From Adineta vaga (Eukaryota; Rotifera), in contig CP075494.1 in assembly GCA_021613535.1 (NCBI GenBank), forward strand, positions 682,001 to 746,000: a stretch of 64,000 bases of DNA, written 5' to 3'. Position numbers and translations under genes: made by a program. This document shows, one piece after another, positions 1 to 13,800 of this stretch (the first letter of the stretch is position 1; the number at the start of each line of letters is the position of its first letter). The notes under the pieces were generated by a model, which was given only the letters and a program-made list of their open reading frames with translations, made no database searches and was not told where the DNA came from.

Positions 1-297
1 ATCCATTTGGATTACAGAGTTTGCATTCGTATGAAATATCATGTTTTGTTTTTCTTTGTTTTGAAAGAACAAATGTTGTTCGTTTCTTTCTGTGTAATTT
101 GATTTGTAACTTTCATTTGTATATTCTATTGTTGCTTTTTTTTAAATCTTTTATTTTCAATGATTTAAAAATCGTTTTCTTTTCTTTAACTCAATATATT
201 ATTCTTTATTTATAAAACTTATCCTTTTTTTTATAGATACTCTTTTAATTATCAATTCTTCAAACTTGAATTCAATAATAATTATTTATTTATAATT
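1..297. other. Upstream region of the NRPS gene
   Basis: T-rich sequence with no convincing coding content; the small open frame here is low-complexity. A splice-acceptor-like T-tract plus TATAG ends near 234. The NRPS reading frame stays open from there to the ATG at 298, so an upstream exon outside or at the edge of the window cannot be excluded. Confidence 0.5.
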
Positions 298-1834
298 ATG
301 GACTTAACTTCCTATCGACGAGTTGCATCTTCGGCACTTAAAGTTTCCGGCAGATCGAAAGCTATAGCTTCATATGCTCAACAACGTATTTGGCTCCATG
401 AGCAACTCTATTTTGATCGAATGTCTTCTTCACTAGCAATCTACAATATTCTTCTCCCATTAAGAATCAAATGTGGCTCGCTATCAGTAGAACATGTCCG
501 ACTCGCTATACTTGCAGTGCTTGAAAAGCATAAAGTTCTTCGAACGGCTGTTCGTTTTAATGCGGAAACAAATCAACTCGAACAAGAAGTACAACCACTC
601 AGCCATGATGCTTATTCGTTTGAACATACCCGAAATGTATGCTGTGCCGAACAACTGGATGCAATGCTCACGGCTGAAACAGTAACCAACTACTTTGATG
701 TAGAAAAGGGCAAAGTATTGCGTTGTCATTTAATACGAATCAATGACGAGAATGAATCTGTAAATCTTCACTCAGGGGATCTTCTTCTATTCACTGTTCA
801 CCATATTGCTTTCGATAATACTTCACTTCGATTATTTACTCTGGCCTTTGCCGAAGCATGCGGTCAATTAGAATCTGTACAGCCACCAAACAAATTACCA
901 CAATATGTTGACTTCACTCTTTATGAACAATCTTTAGTGCAATCATCGAGTGCCGAACGAACACGCCAGTTCTGGACATTATTGCTTCAGGATTATGATT
1001 GGACTAAAACATTTATATTACCGGTTAACAGCTCACAGATCACAACAACTGTTCGCTCTGGACGTGGCTATTCAATCGCATTTAATCTGAATGCTGATTT
1101 AGTACAAGCACAGATGGCATTTGCTGCACTTCACAATATTTCTATGTTTCAACTATATCTCGCTTGCTATTACGTGTTTCTTTTCAAATTAAGTTCAGTA
1201 CAAGATCTGTGCGTTGCCGGTACGTTCAATAATCGTCCTTTGGCAGAAATGAAATCGATGATTGGAATGTTTGCAAATACGATACCCTATCGAATCAATA
1301 TTAATCCAGACGGTTCATTCCAAAAGTTGGCTGAACAAGTACAACATTTATGCTTGTCCATTCTTAATCATGCTTATCTACCATATCAACAAATTCTTGG
1401 TGTTCAAGCAAACGAAAGATACCCGATGCCCCAAACATTCTTTCACTATGAATCACTTGTGTCTTCCACTACATATAGTACCACAGCGGAGATTGCTACA
1501 AATGATAAGAACGGTACGGTTTTCGATATTTATTATGATCGAGACCGATCACATGGCAATGGTATTGCCTTATTCGATATGACACTGGCTGTATCACATG
1601 ATCATCATGGAAAAGCTACAGAGTGCTTTCTAGAATGCTCAGCTGATTTGTTCCCCAATGAAATATACGTCAAACAGATGGTCGATCGCTTCCAATGTAT
1701 GCTTGAACAATTGTTTTTGGATCAAACATTTAATATCACCACACAATCCATGAATCAATTATCTTTGCTTCGTCCATCAGAAGTCAATGAAATCGATTCA
1801 ACTATCTTCAAGCGACTACCTAACATCAACGAAG
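298..1834 (+). other. NRPS condensation domain C1 (N-terminal, no cognate A domain)
   Basis: Residues about 1-512. It opens with ASYAQQRIWLHEQ (C1-type motif) and has HHIAFDN where HHxxxDG is usual, so the two His and the Asp are kept and the Gly is Asn. IGMFANTIPYRI matches the later GxFxNTxPxR motif. It is followed by another C domain, not an A domain. An N-terminal C domain in bacteria often acylates the first residue (starter C), which would make a lipopeptide; that role is inference only. The last residues before the splice (IFKRLPNINEG) recur at the end of C3. Confidence 0.85.
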
Positions 1835-4800
1835 GTAAAACTGCGAATTTTCTCTACAAAAGACTCTTTAAATGATATTTTTCTTTCTCTATTAGGACCT
1901 GCTTCATTTGCACAAGCTCGTATCTGGCATGATGAACATGTCAGATTTGATCCCAATCAACCTCAAGTGGCCATCTACAATATGCCATTTCTATTTCATA
2001 TTGAAAGTGGTTCATTATCTGTTGAAAGATTACGACAAGCTTTTCAATTAGTAATTATTAAACATAAAGCTTTACGTACTGCCCTTTATTTTGATAATGA
2101 TAAACAACAATTAATGCAACAAATTGTTAAATCAAAAGATAATGAAGAATATTTTACATTTAATGAATCGACATTGATTAAAAATGATGAAGATCTTATG
2201 AAAATAATGCATGAGGAACGAGGTAATCCTTATAATTTTAATCTTGAACAAGGAGTTGTTTGTCGTTTACATATTGTTTATGAAAATTTAAAAAATGATA
2301 ATCTTATAAAAGGTGATTCAATAATATTTAATTTTCATCATGCTTTATTTGATTTTCCATCAATGTATATATTTCATTGTGATCTTAATTCTGCATATAC
2401 AAATGGTTGTTTAGAATATAATGATGAAATACAATTACGATATCTTGATTGTAAGTTATATATAGATTAGATTTATAATTATTTCATTATATTTTATAGA
2501 TTCTATTATTGAACGAGAAATGCCAATGACAATAGCTAATAATTATTGGTTTGAAATGTTACATGATTATGATATAAATCGTTCATTAGCATTACCATTT
2601 GATCATCATCGTATTTCTAATGAACAAAGAACAGGACGTGGAATATCAATATCATTTGATTTTAATGAAGATCTTTCAAAACATTTTCTTTTATTTAGTA
2701 TAAATAATAATATAACAATTGAACAATTATCACTTGCTTGTTATTTTATTTTCTTATTTAAATTAACAAATGAAGAAGAAGATGATCTTTGTATTGGAAT
2801 GAATATAAAAGGAAGATATAAAGATGAATTACAATCAATTATTGGAATGTTTGTTAATGCAATTCCATTACGTCTTCAACATATTAATCCATATATATCA
2901 TTTTCTTATTTTATTCAACAAGTACAAGAAATGATAATAAATTCAATGAAAATGTCTTATTTTCCATTACAACGTATTCTTAATCAACATTCAAATAATG
3001 AAATAAGATTAGAATCTTTTCTTGATACATCATTTGAATATGAAACAAATGAAACAAAATTTAATAAAGAACATATAAATATTGATGAAATGAAATTATC
3101 ATTGGTACCCTATTCACTTAATATTAAAACAAATGAAATTGTTAGTAAATTTGATTTTTCATTACGAATTCTTCATAATAAAACAAATGAACAATTTACA
3201 TGTGAAATTAATGCATCATTAGATTTATTTAATCAAAAAACTATTGATTTAATATCACAAAGATTTCATATTCTTCTTCAACAACTCTTTTTATTTTCAA
3301 CATTTAATTTAATTAATCAACCTATTGTTGAATTATCATTATTATTATCTGATGATATACAAACTATTCAATCCATTAATTATAATAATAATAATAATAC
3401 AAATGAAATGTCTTTTAAATCATTAGATAAAGTACATTATGAATTTATAAAACAAACATTATATCATCCACAAAAGATTTCAATTTGTTTAGAAGAACAA
3501 TCATTAACTTATGCAGAATTACTTAATAAAGTTTATCAATTAATGAATTATATTAATAAACAAAATTGTTCAAATAAAATTATTTGTCAATGTGTTGAAC
3601 GTAGTATTGAAATGATTATTGGTCAATTAGCAATAATTACTTTAGGTTCTTCTTATTGTGCATTATCACCTGATGATCCTCCTACTCGTTTATCTAATCT
3701 TGTAACACAAACAAACTCATCATTTGTTCTTGTTCATTCAGCTACTGAAAATCATTTTAATAATCATCAAAATATAATTAATATTCAAAATTATCTCTTT
3801 GATAATACTATCAATAATAATAATAATATTGATTTTAATTTATCTTTGAATGACATTGCTTAGTAAGTTCTTATGAGTTTTTCTTTCTTTGTTTTTTTAA
3901 AATATTTTTCTTCTTCTTCTATTTCTTTAGTATTGTTTTTACAAGTGGTTCTACAGGAAATCCAAAAGCTGTAAGTATCTTTAGTTTTTCGATATATTCT
4001 AAATGTTTTACGAACTCGTGTTTCTCCAGGTTCAAATTACACATCGAAATTTTTCTTCATGCATCTCTTCTTTTCAACACTTAAGTATAATTACCAGCCG
4101 TGATGTGGTTGTTCAAATGGCTCAATGCTCTTTTGATGTTCATGTCAAAGAATGCCTTGGCACGATGATGTTAGGCGCTACCCTCGTTCTTTTACGTCCA
4201 CATGGTTATATGGATTTTAATTACTTATCAACTACCATACAGCAACATAAAGTCACTTTCTTCTCCGTTGTTCCAACAATGATGACAGTCTTGTTTGAAC
4301 ATCTCGTTGATAATGATCAAGTAGATCGTTTGTCTACTGTACGATCATTTGGCTTTCTTGGTATGTTTCTCTTTTTTCCCCTCAAATATACAGAAGTTTC
4401 TTCATTTTTTCCATTATCCTAGGCGAAGCAATTATTTGCACAACTCTCGCTAAAATGATAGAATATTTTGGTGAATCCGATATCAATTTTTACAATTTGT
4501 ATGGTCCAGCCGAATGTACACTTACATCAGTCTATCACCACATAACCAATGAAGATATTACAAGTGGTGTGATTCCTATTGGTATTCCATTTCCTGGCAT
4601 GCAAGCACAAATTCTTGATCAATATTATCAACCAGTTATTCCTGGTCATGTCGGAGAATTATATTTAGATGGTATACAACGTTTTCCTGGTTATTATGAT
4701 CGAGATGATTTGACTCAACGAGTTCTTATTGGATCATTTTATCGTACCGGTGATCTTGTTAGTCAAAATTCAATAACTGGCAATATATATTATCTGGGAA

Positions 4801-7800
4801 GACAAGATTTTCAAGTAAAACTACGTGGACAACGTATTGAATTAGCTGAAATTGAACGATGTCTTTTGGAGATTGTTTCAGCTTGTGTTGTTATTAAACA
4901 TGATGAATATCTTGTTGCCTATGTACAAGGACGTGATATTGATTTAGATACACTTCGTAATCATTGTCAATCTCGTTTACCTCCATTTATGATTCCATCA
5001 ATATTCATTGTTATGGAATCTTTTCCATTGAATAAAAGTGGAAAACTCGATCGACAAATGTTACCTAAACCTACAGAATTACCAACAATATCAAGTAATG
5101 ATCTTATCGAATTAAATACTGATATGGAGATTGAGATACATAAATTATGGTGTGAAATACTTAAATGTGATGTTCCTGCCTCTAAAACAAGTAATTTCTT
5201 TTCTGTGGGTGGTCATTCAATGCTTCTTATGCAACTCTATCATCGTTACCAAACTTTATTCATGTTTGATAGTAAAACCATTTCAATAACTTCTTTCTTT
5301 CGTCAATCAACCATTGGTGAACATGCTAAGTTATTAGAAGGTGTAGCGGATACAGTTACTAGTCATAAAATAACATCATGGTTACCATTACATATAAATG
5401 AAGGTAAATCTTATTATGTTTGAGGAAAGAATCGAAACTTTATTTTACTAATTATTTCATGTAGGTGTAGCATCATTTGCTCAAGAGAGAATTTTTCTTG
5501 ATGAGCAAATTCGATTTGCGACAACCGGCAAACATATGTATACGGTTCCACTAATATATCGTGTTTCAACCCACAGTAAATCTGTATTAGTATCGCGGCT
5601 GCAAAACGCAGTTCGAGAAGTGATTCGTAAACATAGTATTCTACGTACAGCACTTCGAATGAACACAACCGGTACGGTCACGCAATTATCAACTGATGGT
5701 TCCGATGGAGAACTCTTCGGTTTTAGTATACTTCATGCAGATGGTAACATGAAAAACATCTCCAAAATGATTCATGATTCAAATCTCTTCAATTTAAATG
5801 AAGGACGTGTTCTTCATTGTCATATTATTCGTCAACACTCACCTTCATTGCAAGATGATGCTGATCAACTCACTACCAACGACATCATCTTATTTCATAT
5901 TCATCACTCAGCATTTGATGGTATATCAACATCAATTTTCATGCGAGATCTTTCTCTTGCATATAATGATAATGATCTATTACCAATGGATGATAACACT
6001 CTACAATATATTGATTATTCAGTATATGAACGTCAAATGGATATGACATTATCAGGTGAATTTTGGGAAGCCCAACTCGATGGATATGATTTAGCGAATA
6101 AGTTGGTAATACCATTCGATCGACATCGATTACCTAACGATGAACGAACAGGAAAAGCTTCAATTGCTCAATTTTCATTTGACAATCAACTCTTACGCTC
6201 TTTTCTTACCTATGCTTCTACATTAAATGTAACACCATTTCAACTTGGTCTTGCTACATTCTATGCATTTCTTTTCAAATTAAGTAATGGTCAACAAGAT
6301 CTATGTATTGGTAGTGTTAATGCAAATCGATATCGAACTGAATTACAAGATATTATCGGAATGTTTGTTGCTACACTTCCTTATCGTATTCAATTAGATT
6401 CATCTCATTCATTCAAACAACTTGTTCAACAAGTTCGAAATTTATGTTTATCAATTCTAGAACATTCACATTATCCTCTTCAATATATCATTGGTAATCA
6501 ACATTCACCCGCTTTTCTTGAAATTATGTATGATTTTATTACAATATCATCTAATAATGAACAAATTAATCTTGATGGATCTATACTTGAACCAATATCA
6601 TTGGATAAAGATGATTTTGTTGCTAAATTTGATCTGATGTTAAGTTTTACACAGAAATCGTCGAACGAAATATCATGTAGTTTAATTTGTTCACAAGATC
6701 GATATGATCAATCAACAGTAGAAATATTACTTGAACGATTTTCACACCTTCTAAGTGACTTGTTTGTTGAACAAAAGTATGACCTCACCAAGCAACCCAT
6801 CGATCAATTATCTCTATTTCTTCCACGAGAAGTGAATGAAATAGAATCAAAAATCTTCAAGCGAATACCCAACGTTAACGAAGGTAAAACCACGAATTTT
6901 TTTACCAATGCTTCTTCAGAAGACATTTTTCTTTTGTTCGTAGGACCTGCTTCATTTGCACAAGCTCGTATTTGGCTTGATGAACGTGTCAGATTTGATC
7001 CCAATCAACCTCAAGTGGCCATCTACAATATGCCATTTCTATTTCATATTGAAAGTGGTTCATTATCTGTTGAAAGATTACGACAAGCTTTTCAATTAGT
7101 AATTATTAAACATAAAGCTTTACGTACTGCCCTTTATTTTGATAATGATAAACAACAATTAATGCAACAAATTGTTAAATCAAAAGATAATGAAGAATAT
7201 TTTACATTTAATGAATCGACATTGATTAAAAATGATGAAGATCTTATGAAAATAATGCATGAGGAACGAGGTAATCCTTATAATTTTAATCTTGAACAAG
7301 GAGTTGTTTGTCGTTTACATATTGTTTATGAAAATTTAAAAAATGATAATCTTATAAAAGGTGATTCAATAATATTTAATTTTCATCATGCTTTATTTGA
7401 TTTTCCATCAATGTATATATTTCATTGTGATCTTAATTCTGCATATACAAATGGTTGTTTAGAATATAATGATGAAATACAATTACGATATCTTGATTGT
7501 AAGTTATATATAGATTAGATTTATAATTATTTCATTATATTTTATAGATTCTATTATTGAACGAGAAATGCCAATGACAATAGCTAATAATTATTGGTTT
7601 GAAATGTTACATGATTATGATATAAATCGTTCATTAGCATTACCATTTGATCATCATCGTATTTCTAATGAACAAAGAACAGGACGTGGAATATCAATAT
7701 CATTTGATTTTAATGAAGATCTTTCAAAACATTTTCTTTTATTTAGTATAAATAATAATATAACAATTGAACAATTATCACTTGCTTGTTATTTTATTTT

Positions 7801-10800
7801 CTTATTTAAATTAACAAATGAAGAAGAAGATGATCTTTGTATTGGAATGAATATAAAAGGAAGATATAAAGATGAATTACAATCAATTATTGGAATGTTT
7901 GTTAATGCAATTCCATTACGTCTTCAACATATTAATCCATATATATCATTTTCTTATTTTATTCAACGAGTACAAGAAATGATAATAAATTCAATGAAAA
8001 TGTCTTATTTTCCATTACAACGTATTCTTAATCAACATTCAAATAATGAAATAAGATTAGAATCTTTTCTTGATACATCATTTGAATATGAAACAAATGA
8101 AACAAAATTTAATAAAGAACATATAAATATTGAGGAAATGAAATTATCATTGGTACCTTATTCACTTAATATTAAAACAAATGAAATTGTTAGTAAATTT
8201 GATTTTTCATTACGAATTCTTCATAATAAAACAAATGAACAATTTACATGTGAAATTAATGCATCATTAGATTTATTTAATCAAAAAACTATTGATTTAA
8301 TATCACAAAGATTTCATATTCTTCTTCAACAACTCTTTTTATTTTCAACATTTAATTTAATTAATCAACCTATTGTTGAATTATCATTATTATTATCTGA
8401 TGATATACAAACTATTCAATCCATTAATTATAATAATAATAATAATACAAATGAAATGTCTTTTAAATCATTAGATAAAGTACATTATGAATTTATAAAA
8501 CAAACATTATATCATCCACAAAAGATTTCAATTTGTTTAGAAGAACAATCATTAACTTATGCAGAATTACTTAATAAAGTTTATCAATTAATGAATTATA
8601 TTAATAAACAAAATTGTTCAAATAAAATTATTTGTCAATGTGTTGAACGTAGTATTGAAATGATTATTGGTCAATTAGCAATAATTACTTTAGGTTCTTC
8701 TTATTGTGCATTATCACCTGATGATCCTCCTACTCGTTTATCTAATCTTGTAACACAAACAAACTCATCATTTGTTCTTGTTCATTCAGCTACTGAAAAT
8801 CATTTTAATAATCATCAAAATATAATTAATATTCAAAATTATCTCTTTGATAATACTATCAATAATAATAATAATATTGATTTTAATTTATCTTTGAATG
8901 ACATTGCTTAGTAAGTTCTTATGAGTTTTTCTTTCTTTGTTTTTTTAAAATATTTTTCTTCTTCTTCTATTTCTTTAGTATTGTTTTTACAAGTGGTTCT
9001 ACAGGAAATCCAAAAGCTGTAATTATCTTTAGTTTTTCGATATATTCTAAATGTTTTACGAACTCGTGTTTCTTCAGGTTCAAATTACACATCGAAATTT
9101 TTCTTCATGCATCTCTTCTTTTCAACATTTGGGCATTTACACTAATTCAGATAATGTCATTCAAATGTCGCAATGTTCCTTTGATGCTCATATTCTAGAA
9201 ACGTTGGGCACCTTAATGTTTGGTGCTACAATCATTCTTCTAGGTGCTGGCCGTAATATGGATCTAGAGTATCTATCAACTACCATACAACAACATGAAG
9301 TGACGAATGTTGCTGTTGTTCCAACAATGATGACAGCCTTATACGATCATCTTGCCGATAATGATCAATTGCAACGTTTGTCTACTGTACGATCATTTGG
9401 CTTTCTTGGTATGTTTCTCTGTTTCCCCCTCAAATATACAGAAGTTTCTTCATTTTTTCCATTATCCTAGGCGAAGCAATTATTTGCACAACTCTTGCTA
9501 AATTGATGGATTATTTCAGTGAAAATACCATAAGATTCTACAATATGTACGGTCCAGCAGAGTGCACACTCGGATCGATTGCCCACCGCATAACCAATGA
9601 AGATATTACAAGTGGTGTGATTCCTATTGGTATTCCATTTCCTGGCATGCAAGCACAAATTCTTGATCAATATTATCAACCAGTTATTCCTGGTCATGTC
9701 GGAGAATTATATTTAGATGGTATACAACGTTTTCCTGGTTATTATGATCGAGATGATTTGACTCAACGAGTTCTTATTGGATCATTTTATCGTACCGGTG
9801 ATCTTGTTAGTCAAAATTCAATAACTGGCAATATATATTATCTTGGAAGACAAGATTTTCAAGTAAAACTACGTGGACAACGTATTGAATTAGCTGAAAT
9901 TGAACGATGTCTTTTGGAGATTGTTTCAGCTTGTGTTGTTATTAAACATGATGAATATCTTGTTGCCTATGTACAAGGACGTGATATTGATTTAGATACA
10001 CTTCGTAATCATTGTCAATCTCGTTTACCTCCATTTATGATTCCATCAATATTCATTGTTATGGAATCTTTTCCATTGAATAAAAGTGGAAAACTCGATC
10101 GACAAATGTTACCTAAACCTACAGAATTACCAACAATATCAAGTAATGATCTTATCGAATTAAATACTGATATGGAGATTGAGATACATAAATTATGGTG
10201 TGAAATACTTAAATGTGATGTTCCTGCCTCTAAAACAAGTAATTTCTTTTCTGTGGGTGGTCATTCAATGCTTCTTATGCAACTCTATCATCGTTATCAA
10301 ACTTTATTCATGTTTGATAGTAAAACCATTTCAATAACTTCTTTCTTTCGTCAATCAACCATTGGTGAACATGCTAAGTTATTAGAAGGTGTAGCGGATA
10401 CAGTTACTAGTCATAAAATAACATCATGGTTACCATTACATATAAATGAAGGTAAATCTTATTATGTTTGAGGAAAGAATCGAAACTTTATTTTATTAAT
10501 TATTTCATGTAGGTGTAGCATCATTTGCTCAAGAGAGAATTTTTCTTGATGAGCAAATCCGATTTAGTGGTGCTAGACATGATACGTATTCGGTGGGCAT
10601 CTACAACGAACTCAATGTCTTGAAGATTGCCAGCGGCACAGTATCCATCGCTCGTCTTAGACAAGCTTTTCGACATGTAATAAGAAAACATATGACGCTG
10701 CGAACTTCGCTTGCTCTCGAATACGTTCAAACGGGTCTTACACAACGCATCACGCAAATACACCATAAGTTCGATTTTGCACCAACACAAATATTCGACA

Positions 10801-13800
10801 ATGACAATCATCTTCATTCTCTTCTTCGAGAAACTAGTCATAATCCAAACTTATTTGATTTGAGAGATGGACATGTATTGTATTGTCAACTTTTTCGAAA
10901 ACGAATTTCAAACGACAGTTCTAACGATGAATTACTCTTCGCTCATGATCTTATTCTCATAGCTTTTCACCATATCACTTTTGATAGAAATTCCCGCCAA
11001 ATCTTCTTACAAGATCTTTCTCTTGCATATAATGATAATGATCTATTACCAATGAATGATAACACTCTACAATATATTGATTATTCAGTATATGAACGTC
11101 AAATGGATATGACATTATCAGGTGAATTTTGGCAAACACAACTTGATGGCTATGATTTAGAGAATAAGTTGGTGATACCATTCGATCGACATCGATTACC
11201 TAACGATGAACGAACAGGAAAAGCTTCAGTTGCTCAAATTACATTTGATCATCAACTTTCACAATCATTTCTCAATTATGCTTCAACATCAAATGTAACA
11301 CCATTTCAACTTGGTCTTGCTACATTCTATGCATTTCTTTTCAAATTAAGTAATGGTCAACAAGATCTATGTATTGGTAGTGTTAATGCAAATCGATATC
11401 GAACTGAATTACAAGATATTATTGGAATGTTTGTTGCTACACTTCCTTATCGTATTCAATTAGATTCATCTCATTCATTCAAACAACTTGTTCAACAAGT
11501 TCGAAATTTATGTTTATCAATTCTAGAACATTCACATTATCCTCTTCAATATATCATTGGTAATCAACATTCACCCGCTTTTCTTGAAATTATGTATGAT
11601 TTTATTACAATATCATCTAATAATGAACAAATTAATCTTGATGGATCTATACTTGAACCAATATCATTGGATAAAGATGATTTTGTTGCTAAATTTGATC
11701 TGATGTTAAGTTTTACACAGAAATCGTCGAACGAAATATCATGTAGTTTAATTTGTTCACAAGATCGATATGATCAATCAACAGTAGAAATATTACTTGA
11801 ACGATTTTCACATCTTTTATCTCAACTATTTGATTCATCAATATCTTCAATTGAAGAACAATTATCATTATATAAATTATCTATTATTTTACCAAAAGAA
11901 CAAATCATAATTGATACTATGAAAAATCATGATATTAATCGATCAGCAGCACCAAAACTGACCATTCCACAACTATTTTGTCAACAAGTAATGGATCATC
12001 CACAAAAGATAGCTGTTGAGCTTGACGAACAAATGTTAAGTTATAATGAATTATATTTTTATGTACAAGAATTATCAAGTATGCTGATAGATATAAATGA
12101 TGTAAAAGAAGGTGATATTGTATGTCAATGTGTAGAAAGAAGTATTTCAATGGTAAAACAAAGATTTCACATGAAGATTGTACACTTTTGAAAGCTTTAA
12201 TTGTTTGTATAGGTTATTGGAATTTTATCAATTGAGATGGTAGGTGCAGTCTATTGTCCACTATCACCACAAGATCCTCAACAACGACTGGAAACACTGG
12301 TGAACGAAACAAAAAGTAGTGTGATTCTTGTGCACAATTTGACTTGTGAAAAATTTGATATGGAATATATCACTATGAATATTGATATTTTAATTAATGT
12401 CAGTTGCAGTGTTATTGATACCAGTATCAATCATCTGTTGGATATTACGATAAAAGGTGATAATATCGCTTATATTATTTTCACAAGTGGCTCGACAGGC
12501 ATTCCTAAAGCAGTAAGTAGTTTGTATTAAATTGAGTTCAGTTTGTTACAGTTGTTGTCTCTCTAGGCTCAAATAAGACATCGAAATTTCGTTGAATCCA
12601 TTCGATCTTTGGTAGAAGTTGGCACATTTAATGGAAAGGATACAGTATTACAAATGGCTCGATGTTCATTTGATATCCATGTTGAAGATATAGTGGGTAC
12701 ATTATTAGTTGGCGCAACATTAGTTATGCTTCGACCAAGTGGTCTGATGGATTTTCAATATTTATGTGATGTAATTATTGATAAGAGCATTACCTATATA
12801 AATAGTGTACCAAGTTATCTCACAAGTCTATGCTCCTATCTGGAGACACGCTTTGAAGATGCATGCTGGAGTCGATTACGATCGCTGGTTTGTGGCGGTA
12901 AGTATATAATGAAGGAGTTGTACTGAAAAATTTCTCCTGAGAATTTGTTATACGATAGTTTTGAGAAAACAAGTTTGTTTTTTGAATATCTGGGATTAAT
13001 ATGTTTGACTAGCTGCTATTGTTCAAATGTTTTCATTGAGGAATGGAATTAATTCGTATTTACTTTATAGGTGAACCTTTACCAATTCAATTAGTACATA
13101 AATTAGACAAACATTTATCGTCAATGACACGAGCAAATGATCCATGCCGCATATGGAATCTTTATGGTCCAGCTGAGGTCACACTTGACTGTCTCTACCA
13201 TAACGTTAATCTTATGGATGAACAAAGTAGCGTTCCAGTTGGTCGTCTTTTACCTGGATATCAATGTATCGTTGTTGACGATTTCCTAGAGCCGATCTAT
13301 ATTGGCCAAGAAGGAGAGCTATTCGTCGGAGGTGTTGGTATCTTTGCTGGTTACCTTAGACGTGAGGATTTGAACGAACAAATATTAATCAATATCAACA
13401 ATCAACTGTTCTATCGTACTGGTGATCTAGTTCGATTGAATAGTGACAATCTCTTCTATTATGTCGGTCGAAAGGATCATCAAGTAAAACTTCATGGACA
13501 ACGTATCGAACTGGGCGAAATCGAACGATGTTTGCTTGATGTCTCATCAGATGTTTCGGCTTGTGTCGTTGTTAAATGGGGCAGTGATCATTTGGTAGCT
13601 TATGTTCAAAGCATTCATATCAATGAAGAACAATTACGCAACTATTGTCGATCTCATCTGCCACCATTCATGGTTCCTTCAATGTTCATCATTCTCGAAC
13701 ATTTACCAATGAGTGCAAATGGTAAACTCGATCGAAAGCTTCTTCCTACACCAGATATTGCTACACTTTCATTGAATTCTGCAATGTCGGGTAATGATCA

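Noticed and set aside
21-215. 64-codon open frame at the window start
   Set aside because: Phe/Leu-rich low-complexity translation of T-rich sequence, no domain; probably intergenic or intronic.
5464-6883. C3 as an epimerisation domain (T-E-C order)
   Set aside because: It keeps the condensation-type GMFVATLPYR motif and is nearly identical in its C-lobe to C5 and C6, which act before A domains.
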